From Chaetorhynchus papuensis (taxonomy: Eukaryota > Chordata > Aves > Passeriformes > Rhipiduridae): a DNA stretch of 64,000 nucleotides. This document shows positions 35,301 to 48,167 of the stretch, piece after piece (position 1 is the stretch's first letter; every line of letters begins with the position of its first letter). The notes beneath the pieces were generated by a model. That model was not told the origin of the DNA. It saw only the letters and a list, made by a program, of their open reading frames with translations, and ran no database searches. The position numbers and the translations under genes were made by a program. Location of the stretch: positions 253,999-317,998 of the forward strand of contig VWYX01000793.1 of the NCBI GenBank assembly GCA_013396525.1. The letters are read 5' to 3'.

Positions 35301-38300
35301 AGGTGTGGATGCAATCCTTCCACCCTCTGAGGATAAGGAGGTACTCATGGGATTTGCCTGAGGACAAGACCCAGTGCTAAGCACAGTCATTTTGTAGTCT
35401 GAACACAAACACAAACACAGTGGAGTGGTCAGTGTGGATTCTGCACTTGAGAGGGGGGTTCTTATTAAATTTGATGAGGCCAAGATTATTCTCCTTTCAC
35501 TCATGTCTTGTTTTTTTGAGACAGAGGATCAGGAGACAATGGAGGAACACATTATACAGTGTGGTTGCTAACATTAATCATAGACCTTCCATCCCTGGTT
35601 TGCTTTTTTATTTTTAATTAAGAGCTGTGCTTTGGACTACACAAAGCAGATCCATGTAATGCGTTTCCTTATCTCCCCAAGGTTTCATTTTTCACTGGAA
35701 GAAAGAAAGAATAAACCATCAATTTGGGTTTATTTTTTACTAAAAAACATGTAAAAAAATACGTGAAATATACGTGGTTCCCTTAAAGCACGTCCATGCA
35801 CAAACACACTGCTGAAAGAATGCATTTTCTTCCTTTCTTAGTGAATATCCTGAGGCAGAGAGAAAGACACTTCTCAGCCAACTCTTGACAGCCATGTAGT
35901 TTCTAATTGACCACATAAACCAAAGCCCTCCTTTTCCATTTCAGACATCCTAGTGACCCTAATCAATAACCTAAGCATCAGGTTGCATCCCTCAAAAGCC
36001 AGATGAACTTGGGTGTTCCTACACAGAAAAATTATAACCTCGTTTTGATGACAGAAGCAGAAAAAATGTTTTTAAGCAAATGTTATGTACTTTATCTAGG
36101 TTTAGAGATCTACTACAAATTACTTTGTCTATTCGTTTCGCAATTCTTTGTTCCACGGCTTAGAAGGATAACGGGGTACAAAGGAGCAGGAGATAATTCC
36201 CTCACAAAGGACCTCCATTGCCAGAGCCTTTGAAGTTGTGCTAAAAAAGCCTTGCTAGCCCATTAGCTGACACACAGCAGAAATCGGAACTGTTTCCATG
36301 CACACTACAAGCAGAGCTATTTTCTGCACAATTAGTCATAAAAAGGGCCAATGTAAACTGTGTCGGGAGGTCTCAATTCTTTACATTCTCCACACAGTGA
36401 ATCAGACATTATGTATAACGTTTTGTTGCCATTTAGACCTTGAGCTGCGCTGCAATCAGGAGGCGGCAGCCTCTATTCCTCCTTCTCCCTCGATGCTGAT
36501 TCTCAAGCCCCTTGGCAGCACCACAATGTTTATGGTAGGAAGGCTTCACAAGAGTTAGGGGAGGGAAAAATGCAAAGGGTTGAGATCTGCCCCCTCACAG
36601 CTGGGGCAAATACTTTGTGGTTCCTTTGCCTGCTGCCTCCAGAACTGCATCGCCATTTCTCTTATTCTCACAATGGTCAAAATGAGTATTCTGGAAGCTG
36701 AATGATGAATTTGTCAAGATGAGGCTGTAGTAAGGAGCTACAGCAAACACTCCAGGCAATGACTTTTATCTGAATTTGCTAATTTCTCCACTACGGCATT
36801 CCAGTCTGACCCAGTGGTCTCTGGGTAACAGCAGGAATTTACTGGGAACCACACACCATCCCACATTACTCTCTCCTGACGTGACAAATGTCCCAGACAC
36901 ATGAGGGGGAATCAGTTTTGTGGATAAACCCTTCAAAATTTTAATTCCCTTTCGCTCCTTGTCCACTACCTTTCTTTGCTAATAAAAAACATGCTTTAAA
37001 AACTGGAGGCTCTTCAGCCTTTCCATGGTGACCCAGGTTCAAACCATTACCACTGCCACACAATTGCTCCTCTTTGTTCTTGAACCACTTTCTTCCTTAA
37101 AATCTCACTCTAGTGGTACGGATGGTCTTGAGTAAGTATCTTGAAGGCACTTTGACAAGGAGCAAATGCTGGATTTGTGCAGATCTTGCTCTAGCACTGA
37201 GCACCCTCTGATGTGAAGTGTCTTATCAAGGAATGACACCAGGTGATGGATTAGGTGGGTGATATGCAGCACCTAGGCATGAGTAAGATGTTAAGACTGC
37301 CTGAATATTTTGGTTTTAAATTTTACTGATAACACAAACAGAATTTGTGCTTGTGGGGATCCAACAGGGGAATTTTCTGGAAATGGCTTGAGGGACCCCA
37401 GTCTACCCCAGGTAGTATGAAATAATGAGAGCCACACCATGCCAGAGGATGAGACATGCAGCCCTACCACACCAGACCAGACCTAACAAAGGCTCCCTAG
37501 AGACTGGTATTCAGGTTTGAAACAAGAGCTCTGTGGGCTTTCCAAAGAAAAAGGGACTATCGAAGACCCCACCTTCCAGAAAAGTCTGTCGCCCCAGGTT
37601 GCTGGCTTTTGCTCTGCTTCAAGACACAGTCTTGCACTTGGAAATTGCAGCATTATGCAAAAAGCTGTGAAGGAGAGCTGGAGATGCAGGGAACGAGCTT
37701 TCCTCCTCCCCTGTTTGGCAGGAGTATCCGAGCCCAAAGCATGCCTTAAAAAATACTTTGCACAAGCCACGTGCAATGGTCTTGTAAAGCAGGCTTTCAT
37801 CATAGACTCCTTACATCATGCCACCCCTTCTCCAAGCAGATGGAGAAATCATTTTCCCTCTTGTTTGATGTTGTTATTCTATGCAGTTGTGAGGAACTGA
37901 CTCATAGCCACTTTTGGACAGTCACGGGAACCAGAGCAATAACACATAAAAAGCCAAAGCGTGCAGCATTTCCAACGTCCAGCAACCCTCCCATGGCTCC
38001 CCTTCATTCTTTTCTTGCATGTAATCACCTCTCTCCCCTCTCACCCGAGTGCACTCACAGAACAAGCTCTGGAGAAAGGCCACACTGTAGCCAGAGGGAG
38101 AATGGAGCGACCAGGGGCCAAAAGTTGAGGGGGTTATTCCAGATTGACGCCAAGCTAATAGAGCACAGATTTGTGCTTCCCTGGGGTGTCTCTGAGATCT
38201 GCTGTGCAATTCTATACTTGGAGCATCTCAATCCAAAGGACAGACAGATTCCCACAGACTTCTATTTCCTTGCTGCCCCCAAGTATAATAAACTCCCCCC

Positions 38301-39974
38301 CAGTCTCTCAGTTTCCAATCTTCCTTTCTGAGCAGCCCTCCTGTTAAAGGTATGGAGCTGTTGTTGAGGCACTCAAATGCCACACCATGGAAATCCTTCT
38401 CTAGAAGCAGCCTGGAGTGCAATGCACAGTCCTCAACAGGCTCAGCATAAGGTGGGACAAGGTTTACCAGTCTGAAACTGGCTCCTTGCTGCTAGAGCTC
38501 TCTGTTTCCAGACTCAATGCAGGGCCATAATGTGAGCTCAGCAACTCAGTTCTCTGCTGCCTTCAAAGTCTTGGAGCACTTTCCCTAGCAGACTTGCCCT
38601 AAACATATGTGGTAAACAATAAAATGATTTTTTTTTAAAAAATAGCTCCATTTTCTTCCAAGTCTAAACCAGCTGTTTCACTTAGGTTAAGAAAAACAAC
38701 ACAAGCAAGAGCTGAAGTGAGGTCACCTCCCAAGCATCTCCTCCAACCTCTGTGTCAGCTTGTAGCTGCCTCAGACATTTCCAAATGAAGTGACTGGTCT
38801 GTGCTAGTGAGTCTCACTGGAGAGGATGGCACCTCCACAGAGCAATTCATTCCAACATCTCAAATACCAGATCTGGGAAGAACACGAGCCCTCTGTGCAA
38901 ATCTCTCTCCATCGACCATGCGAGCTTAAGGAGCTCCTTTAGCCTCGGTGTCTATCAGACATGGCATGGTGGCCTGCCAGAAGCTTCTGAACGCTGCACA
39001 CAGCCCATCCTTCTTCCCCACCGTTCCTTCTTCTGCCCTGTTCCCCACCTTTCTTGTCATGCCAGAGTTTGCACGGGACAGGGAGCTGTGTGGATCTGCA
39101 CTTTGGTTGGTTATAGGGCCATTTGGGCTATTTCATATTCTTGCTTCACTTATGTGGCATTAGAGGAGTTTTCCACAGAGAGAAGGTCCAACAGAGGATG
39201 ACTCTTTCAGCATAGCCTCTTAAAGAAAACATAGGATCCCTTGAGAATCAAACAACGAAGCCTGAAGGTTTGAAGTGCTCATTCTGTAAAATGTATTGGT
39301 TGTGTTTGCTGGTGTAAGAAATAAGTAGGAGGAAAATTGTGTGGGCAGGGCTGAAATGAAAGTTTCATTTACTTTGTCCCCAGGTTTTACTGTGAGTAAA
39401 GGCAGGGCTTGCTCAGTCTGAGACACTGCATGGAGGATGGTTATCAGCATTTTCCCCCATAGCAGAATGCCATAACTAGATGTGATTTTCTTTTTTCATT
39501 GTTTTTGTTTATTTTATTTTTTTTAAGGCACATGCTCCTCACTGAACCATACTGTTGGGAAAATACCTTTCTACACAAGGCTGTGACTGGAGGTGTGTGC
39601 AGCCATGGAGCTGTGGTCTCTGTGTCCCTCATGGCATCCTCTCCAATGGACAGGCTCAATGTACAAAATCTTGGGAACTTCACCATCCCTAACACTTTCT
39701 GCAGCAGAAGAAAAGGAGACGAGTCTGAGGAAAATCTAGAGAAAACCCAGCATCTCTAAGAGTCTTCCTAGTGTGCTGGAGGCATCTTTGGGATCATCAG
39801 ATCCCCCAGGTGCAGACAGCCTGGTGTGAAATGCGCTGTCTTAACATTCTTTGCTGGTTGTCACCAACGCCTCAAGCAGTGAGGAAATTGGTGAGGAAAT
39901 GCAGCCTCCTTTTTTACCCAAGGTGCCTTATTAGTGCAGGTACAGCCTTGCTGAAGTAGACAACCCTCACCCAC
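32365..39974. other. Non-coding sequence, presumed intron
   Basis: No supported gene. Several long frames occur (33,401-33,802 plus with antisense partners, 37,517-37,900 plus and 37,771-38,331 plus, the last 186 codons). They overlap each other in different frames, are mutually antisense, and have no recognisable domain or clear exon boundaries. If the flanking minus-strand exons form one gene, this is an intron of about 7.6 kb. Confidence 0.6.
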
Positions 39975-40151
39975 CTGAATCACAATTATCAGCTCTTTCC
40001 ACGGAAGCTGCTGCTGGCCCCCTGGACAGCCGGTGCAGGGCAAGCAGGCTCCGAGAGAAGTGTTTCATATCCCATCGCAAATCCCCTGAGCCATCCCCAA
40101 CTAGTCTGGAATGCACATGGACCTGCTTGCCAAAGCCAGGCAAAGGTCGGG
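39975..40151 (-). CDS. Candidate 177-nt coding exon of an unidentified gene
   Basis: On the minus strand a strong pyrimidine-tract acceptor (TAGTTTCTCCCCCCTAG) precedes 177 bases of open frame (two bases, 58 codons, one base), ending at GATTCAG/GTGGGTG. The length is a multiple of three and the exon is phase 1 at both ends. The peptide starts RPLPGFGKQVHVHSRLVG and contains RWDMKHFSRSLLALHRLS, then an Ala-rich stretch and VERADNCDS. I recognise no domain. Its exit phase fits the next exon leftward (32,274-32,364), the junction giving Gly before HFLGNN. An alternative weaker acceptor 29 bases further in would keep the same frame. The plus strand is partly open here too (40,127-40,324), so moderate caution applies. 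Confidence 0.38.
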
Positions 40152-40454
40152 CTAGGGGGGAGAAACTAGATTCTGTAATTCCCACCTTCTTTCTAAAGGA
40201 GGCAGCTGTGAACGTGGTACAAAAACACCTCAAGGACTGGGTGGAGTCCGAGCTCAGGGCAGCTTCGGGCCTTGGAAAGCTCCTCCGTCAGAAAACCAGC
40301 TTTTTGCATGCAGAGTATCCCTGATGAACTCGTGGAGGCATCTCTGAGGCCCAGCAAGGACCAGAGCATGTGGGACCTCAGCTGTTGTCAGCACAGAGCC
40401 AGTGTAATGAACTGCAGCACCTTTGCCTGCCTTTGGCAAAGGCTTCTGGCAGGT

Positions 40455-40498
40455 TATAAGGATTTAAGTGCATTTTAAGCACTTAATGGTTTCTTATA
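40455..40498. other. Imperfect AT-rich inverted repeat (hairpin-forming)
   Basis: TATAAG then TTAAGTGC, a 7-base ATTTTAA loop, then GCACTTAA and CTTATA. The inner stem is 8 perfect base pairs and the outer stem 6, separated by an asymmetric internal loop (3 and 6 bases). The size and shape are smaller than a standard pre-miRNA. It may be chance or the relic of a small inverted-repeat element. Confidence 0.5.
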
Positions 40499-41291
40499 GG
40501 AAATAAATAGGAGTGAGGGCCATGGTTCATCACTGTAGGCTCAGTAGAGAGCTGGACTGTTGAGTCTGTCCTTTTTTGGCCTCATGGAAGCATTTGGCTC
40601 CTACAATAGACTGTGTCCACAATGTAATCAAGCCTGGTGTGAAACAGCACTTCACTGTGTTTGCTTTGAACCTGCTTCCCCCAGTTCCTCTAGTTTGCAC
40701 AAGACAGCTCTAAACTGAATTAAACAAAACTGTAATCTTGCTCCAGTGTGAGATCAAACCATTCCAGGAAAGTTAGTTGGGGGCAATGTCTGTCGAATCT
40801 GTGAAATTACTTCAAAAGACTACAAGATGAGCTGTCATTTTCTGTTTGAAAAGCAGTTTGAAAACCACAAATCAAAGCTCCCAGTTGGCACGACACGGAT
40901 CCTTGCTTGTTCTTTCTGGTTCTGACCTCAGTCAATTTTTCTACAGACTACACTGCTTTCTTCATCTATTCCAGGAGCCCCTTTCTGGTGGTTTATTTGG
41001 ATTGGGGATGTCTCATAAGTGAAAAACGTGGTGATGCCTTAGCATAAAACACAGTGATTCCTCAGCAAATTGCCAGCCCCCTGGAGTTTATGGACACAGG
41101 ACAAACTCCTTGCTGAAGGAGAGAGTACTGATGCTTCCTACCCTGCGGACATAGAAAAACAGAAACCATTTCACCAGACTTCTTAAAAAAAGGAAACTCT
41201 TCAAGGAAACCAAAACTGAGCCTCCTTAGTCAGGATTTTTTTCATCTGTATAAAACTTCTCATTGTTAAGACTGGTATGTGCTCTTCCCAG

Positions 41292-41371
41292 AAAAATACA
41301 GCTGGCCACTGGATGTCACTGTTGTTGCAGAAAAACACCCCCGAAGGTTCACAAATGAGGCTGTGACTAAG
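41292..41371 (+). CDS. Weak candidate 80-nt plus-strand exon
   Basis: A usable acceptor (ATGTGCTCTTCCCAG) and a strong donor (ACTAAG/GTGAGG) bound two bases plus 26 open codons, KYSWPLDVTVVAEKHPRRFT onward. The peptide is protein-like but short; an internal alternative acceptor (GTTGTTGCAG) would give a 41-nt version in the same frame. No other plus-strand exon with matching phase was found nearby, so this may well be chance. Confidence 0.13.
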
Positions 41372-44300
41372 GTGAGGTGTCACCCCAACCTGGAAATGGC
41401 CTTTTCCTCCAGGTTAATCAGTGCAGCGCTGGTAGCATCTGGAGGCTGCCTGGCCAGTGCAACACCTGGGGGCAGGACACCCTCGATGGTCTCCATCAGC
41501 AGCTGAGGGCAAGTCCTCCAGGGAGCTTATGGACCCTGAATCACCTGTGCCCAGGTGTGCATCCCCTCCTCTTGCTGGATCCCTTCTGGTTTTGCTGAGA
41601 CATGTCCCTGCTGAGCACAACCCATCCGACCTGGTCTCCAGTTCAGACTCGACCCTTTCTCTCCTGCCATGCAGAGGAGCACAGGGCAGCAGGCACCATT
41701 CCAAGCTTGTCCTTGATCATGGATTAACAGCAATTAGGTGCAGTGCTGCTCTGTGGTTTTAGCTGGCGCTGCTCTCAAGGCAGTTTGGCACAGTTGCACC
41801 ACTCGCAGGGTCTGAGCTAATTGCTCAAACTGCCTTGTGCTACGTAGATCATCTGCCACCTCACAAGTTACACCAGGCATCTCCAAATCCATTCAACCAC
41901 ACAGAGGAAACCTGCCCTAAAACACCATCCTCAGACTTAAAATTCAGCTAAGGATGCCTTTGCAGCATCATAATGAGTCTCTCCAGTGCAGGCAAGGGGT
42001 TTTTTCAAGGAGTGCTTTGAGGCCCTAGGTTGAGGTCCTTCCCACAGAGGGAAGGCAGGAGAAATAAGCCCCAGGAGTCCACAGAACACTCTCAGATTGG
42101 AGTCAGATACTGCTGCTGTGGCATTCCAGAAGGTGCACACTGGGACTTGTTTCCCAACTTACACTCCAAGCCCAAGGCTTGCTGCTTGATTCATGCCTGT
42201 CCTGACACTGGGGAAGCAAACCCCCAAAACAGGGCAGATCAAACCAACAAACTCTTGCCCCTGAGGAGAAAAGGAAGGCAGGAACACACTGCAGACATTT
42301 GTTAAGTTGCTGAACATGGTATTACAAGACCCTGAGATACATGCGGTGTGGGAAGAGATCTAGAGCATCTACATCTGGAGCTCTGCCACCTTTGAAATGC
42401 AAAGCGTGCCAAAGATGTGGAATAACAGAAATCTGGGCTACAAAGTACACATTTTACTCCATCTAAATGTCATAAACCAGGATCAGCTCTGCCTGGGCAT
42501 GAAGGATCAGATCAGCTTTGACACTTAAGGATGTTGGTATAAATTAGAAAAAGGACCTCCAGAGGACATTTGACAGCACTAGGAGATTCCATGGCTGTGT
42601 CTTTTATTAATTATTTTTTCTCTCTTAAAAGCAAAACAGAAGAAAGAAATGCTTTGTGAAGGACAGACAGTCCTTTGGCTAAAGGTCCTGTGGTGGAAGG
42701 AGGGGGAGTTTCCAGCCAGCAATGGCAAATGCTCTACCAGAAGGGTCAGTAAATCTTATCTGTCAGAGAGACCATCTGTGTAGTGGGAAAAGAACAGAAT
42801 GCAGTCCTGCAGTATTTAGAGGTTCTCAGCTGCAAAGGTGCTTTATGAATATCTCTCACAACCCAGCAGTGATGAACTTCATCCTGCAAATACTTCCATT
42901 TGTAAGCTGCTCTGGGCATGCAGTTGTATCAAGTTGTATCAAGCCCCCACATCCCCATGGACAAAGGATATCTTGCTCACAAATTTAAAATTTAATTGAC
43001 TAGAAGTCTTGGAAAGCTGTATTTGCGTACGTTATGCCTATGGAGAAGTTCTTCTCATTACAAATTTATTCCCAATTAGACTATCAAATGTGTCTCTACA
43101 TTCCACTCATCACCAGTTATTTTTGTGAGTTTCACCCACACAGATCTATTCTCAGCCACACGGCCAAACATCCTGAATAATTTCAATTTAGGGTTTTTTC
43201 CCTATATAAATACACAGAATTTCTATATACATCCATGTTTTGAGCAAGCAGAAATATTTGATTTGAGTCCCCACTGCAGCACTCTGGTTTTACACTGGTA
43301 TAAACAGTAGTGGTTTCCACTGTTATCTCCTGCTGCCCGGCTGTTAACACTGAGGAAAAGGAGCAACAATGAAGGCAAGCACAATTTATCTGAACACGCC
43401 CTCATAATACTGGCCCAGGGAGCAGACTTCCAGTGAGACCAAAAAGAGGGAGATTCAGTGCTCCTGTGAAGTTTTCCTGACACAGCTGTCCACTCTGACA
43501 CATGGTCACATTCAAAAGCTGAGTAAGTTATTATGGAAGTTCAGAAACCTCAGAATATACACAACAGATTTTGAAAAACATTGTGGTTGTGTGGCTTTGA
43601 GCGTGCTTGAGGAACATGTTAAAATCCAAACAAACAATCCCTGCCTTCACCCCTTTCTGTTAACACACGAGTGTGTGAGCACATCACCAAGCTTGCAATT
43701 TGTAGCTCTGTTATTCACAGCCTTCATTAAAGAATAACAGCCCCTGTTTGAGTATCAGGAGGCAAAATTGTTCGCACATGTGGCCCAAACAGACACACCA
43801 AGGCTGCACCCTTATGGTTTGTGAGTGACAGGCTTAATAAGATTATGCTTGATCTTTCTCTTAATAAAGCTGGATGACATTCAAGCAAAGCCTGGGGTTT
43901 TTTTTAAAGGTACATTAAGGGAACCCAGAGTTTGGCACAGCTGGAGGCCTGAACCATCGAACAAAACTTGGCACTGCCAGCATTCCCTTACGCTCTCAGA
44001 CCTCACATAATGAATATTTATATCTATATATACAGACACGCACATATATTAAATACCTATCATTAGCTGGTCAAGGTCAATGCTCTGGGTAACAGAGCTG
44101 GATGTAATACCAAGAATGATGATGGCTCTTTTTTTTTTTTCCTTGTGTTATGAATCACACAAATTAAGCAAGCCACAGTTTATAGAGTCTGCAGCATGAT
44201 GGACTGCTTCTAAACCACACATACCGAAGGGAAGGAGAACAACTCCAAGAAATTACAAAAGCAAAAGAGAAGTGTCATCACCTTACTGTTTAAACCTGAA

Positions 44301-47300
44301 CACAGCAGAACATGGAGACTGCTGCTTAACTTTAATAACACCAGCAGCCTCAGCCGGCTCCAGGGAAGCAGTCATTTGCTTGAGATAAGTCAGGGCTCGT
44401 GTGTTTTGAAGCTTTATGGGTTAGAAGCTAAATAGTGTTAGTTGAGTCACACTGATTTAAACCAACACTGCAACTGGCCCAAAGATTACAAAAGACAGTT
44501 CACAAAGAAATCTCTCAAGAGGAAGAGGAATCACTGAATTTTTATTGGGGGAAAAAAGATATCTATATCTGAAAGAAAAATAATGCCTCCACAACTAAGA
44601 CTTTACTTTTGGAAAAGGAAAGCTTCCTTAAGGACAGAGTGAACATTCACATGTTCTCTTTCCTGAATTCATCTCTGTTGGCTATGCCCTCAAGCTGAGT
44701 GTCTCTGTATTAAGTACCAGCCCCACGGAAAAATCAGTGGATCTGAGGATTAAACACAGAGTTCATGATGGAGCTGGTATCTAGATGTACACGGGGTGGG
44801 GATGGTTTAGACTCTCTAATTTATCTGCCAAATTTTTTTTTTTTTTTGATAGCCAAAATAGTTCCCAAATTACATTAACTGAGGAATACTGATGAGGAAT
44901 TTAAGAGAACTGGGATAAGTCTTTTGCTGTTCCCAAAACAAAACAAAAAATTTTTAAAAATCACAATTTTATTTCAAAGCATGCAGTAATGATTTACTGA
45001 AATGGAATATGTGTACATGTAATTTCAAAAAGAACACAAACATGGACATTAAATTAAACAGTTTGCAGAGCCTGAATTTTCTTCCAGGCTTTTGTTTTGG
45101 TGAGAAAATGAAAACATTTTTGTTCGGCATTGACCCAATATAACTTTTCCTTCAATCATCTGGTTCAGCCGACAAAACAAGACATAAATCATTTTCCCTG
45201 CTCTAGACTGAGTCCAGGTCTCGTTAATGTGGATGAATTCCTGATCCTCAGCATCTCTCTTTTTCTTGAGATTTATGTGCAGTACCTTAAAGCCTGAACA
45301 TGGTGGTGGGACGTTCCCTGGCTGTTGGAGTCATCTCCACAGACAAGCATTTCAGAGCCAAAATACCTCTTTGCAGAGTCCCATCTTCTTCCCTTAAAGT
45401 CAGTCATGAGACTCCCATTGAATCCAAGGGAGCTGATCAGAGATTTGTGCTGCAGTACAGTACACGAGGAAACTGTGCTTCCTTCTGTCTTCAACTCATG
45501 GCACTCAATTTGCTTCCGGGGCTGCAAACCTGACCAGTCTAGCTCTTTACTTTCATTTACAATGCTTAAAAGTTTCTCCTTGTGTGCACCTTGGTCAGAA
45601 GCTCACTGAAATCAATGAAAAATGCCTAGAAGGCATCTCCTGTGCAATCTGGGGTCCTGGCTTTCAGGTGGTTTGAAGACACCAGAGCTCCAGAGCACTG
45701 AGCACACACAATTACAGGTGAGCAGAACGTGAACAGCAGACAAGATCCTGTTGCCTAAAGAGAGGCCCATGTTAGTAAGTAAAACCACCAAGACAATGTG
45801 CCTTTCTGAATGAATCCAGCCCATAATTATCCAGTTAAATAATTATCTGCTCCTTTCTCTGGATGAAACTGAGATAATCCTGACTGAAATAAGAAATTCA
45901 TGGCTGGCTCTACTGGCATTTCTGTGTCCAAACCCTGCAGAACTTTTAATTCAACTGAACTCCAACTATGAAGCTCTCACACTATGTTTCGGCTGACTAT
46001 TCTGGGCTATTATAGAAGCGCTTTGGCACTGGCCTATCCCAGATTTCCCCCAACCTCCACACTTTTTGTCACAGCCAAGTTTCTGCAGGAAACAAACCAC
46101 TTTTCATTGAGACCAATTAGTTCAAGAACGTCAAAAGAAAAAAAAATCAAAAGGCTTTGGGTCAGTGACAAGAGCAATAGAGAGGCCACGAAAATGAAAG
46201 GGACTCGTTCTGAAAATGTTTTTGACTATGTCAGAGCCAGTTCCCAATGGAGCGAAACAAGAAAAACATTCCCTGAGAGATTCGAGATCTGTCATGAATT
46301 CCCGAGGCACATTAAGAAGTTTTGCTCTCCCCTCTGTCTCTCATTCCTTTCTGAGGTACATCATGGGGCTCCAGAAGGAGGATGATAAGCCTGTACATCA
46401 CCCACCCATTATCATACAGAGGATGGTAAGAGATCAGTACAGTGGTCCCAGACATCTGAAGTCACAATGAACCAAGGGTTAGGGAATCCTACAATAATGT
46501 TCCACAGTTTCTCATATTTTGAGGGGATAAAACAAAAGAAGTCAAAATTCTATTTGATAATATTTTCTTTGTGAATGAGATACTGGGACTCCTTCTCTCA
46601 AGAAACACTCACTTGGATTCCTTGCAAAGTAACTGGTTTGTGCTCCTGCTGCTCCATCCTTCAAAGAAACATAATCTATTTTCCACCCAGAAGGACATAT
46701 TTGTCCCATTACGTGCCTGTATATTGATAAATTTGGTGATGACTGAACTTAGGAATGAACTTCAGGATACTGCAACCTCTGTCTGTCTCACCATCACCAC
46801 AATGCTCATCACTGACTCCACGTTCAGGATAAGAAGCCCCACCAGAGCAGCAGACACCTCTTTTTTCCAGACTTGGAGACATCAGACTCAGAGACTTGTC
46901 AGTATTAGAACCAAAGCTCACCTTTCAAGTTGTTTGAAGTATGAATTCAAAGGATTACTACATATCAGTCTTGGAAGGCATAAAGCTTCTATAGAGGGGA
47001 AAACCATCACTGGTTTCCAGCTGAGCTTTATTTAATGACAGACTTTGCACTTCCTAATCTGTTTGGAAAATAAATGCCACATGGCATCTTAATATACTGA
47101 GCAAGGGACAGACAGGCTCCCAGCAAATAATTCATAATGACATCTTTTGGGTTAGATTTTATGACGCCCTTTGTAGGACAATGTCACGACTTGGTCTTGA
47201 GTATTTCACCATGAGAACAAAATATTCCTCCTGACATCTAGCCCTGTGTTCATGGGTTCATTTTTTCTGATGATTAATTCTGAGTTCACGTAGAGTGTGT

Positions 47301-48153
47301 TCAAGATTACACGGATTCATATTCAGTTGACCATATCTGAGAGGATTATTTTAGTGTGCCCCAGTTTATGGCCCACGAAACATGATCCCTCTTGTCTCTC
47401 CATGTCTCTCACTCTGCCAGCAGTATTATTCTAACAACCAGTGCTGGGAACTCATATTATCAGCATAAAAGCAGAAAACAGTTATTTTTCTCTATGAAAA
47501 CCAGCTCTCATTCAGCCCCTTACACTTGCTCTGCTCTCAGTGCCAGCAGCCAAGCAGAAGACATTAAAATATCAAAATTTTTTGAAGGAAATGCCCTTAA
47601 GAATAAATCTACATTTCGGGTTTGCCACAGTCTTGATCATTTTTGGTGCATCTAGCACGTATTACTGCTGTTACTCGTGATGCTAACCTGAACAAGTTGA
47701 AACACAGTGGAAACACCCCAGTGCCACCTGAAGCCATTGTTTGTGTCTCTGAAGAGCTGTGACGCACGTGGATTACACTGGAAGGTGTTTCCATTTCTGC
47801 CCAAGAGACTGGTGCTGGCAGTTCAGCACAGATCCTGGCATACAGCAGGCAGATGTGCTGTCTAATAGTTTTGGCAACTTCTGACTATCTTTCCTATCAC
47901 GGCATCGTTATCTTGAGCCGACTGCCAGCTGGCCTGAGCGGTGCTGGATACGTGAAACGCAGAGAAGCTTTCAAGTGACAACACCCTGTAAATTGTACAT
48001 AGCACTGTTATTTCATGGGCAGCCCCCAAAGATCTCAGAGCAGCTTAAGGGCAGAAATCAGGTCCAAAGCTGAGACCCCTACTTAACAAGTGTGAGCTAA
48101 TTAGAAAGCTGTCCCATTGAAATAAGCAGAGTTCCTCGAAGAAGTCTGTTTAA

Positions 48154-48167
48154 TGCGCAGCTGCGCA
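48154..48167. promoter_or_regulatory. Perfect 14-bp CpG palindrome TGCGCAGCTGCGCA
   Basis: Two inverted TGCGCA half-sites flank GC, giving a perfect palindrome that contains the E-box CAGCTG and two CpGs, within very AT-rich sequence. The half-sites resemble those bound by NRF1 (consensus GCGCATGCGC), but the 2-bp spacer departs from the consensus. No gene start is recognisable next to it, so a regulatory role is speculative. Confidence 0.3.

Noticed and set aside
37771..38331. Longest open frame in the window (186 codons, plus)
   Set aside because: It overlaps another plus-strand frame and antisense frames, shows no domain or compositional sign of a protein, and lacks paired splice sites. 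Such lengths are expected by chance in 64 kb of this composition.
46571..47035. 154-codon plus-strand frame
   Set aside because: No domain or membrane pattern, no exon boundaries, and a partial antisense frame; treated as chance.
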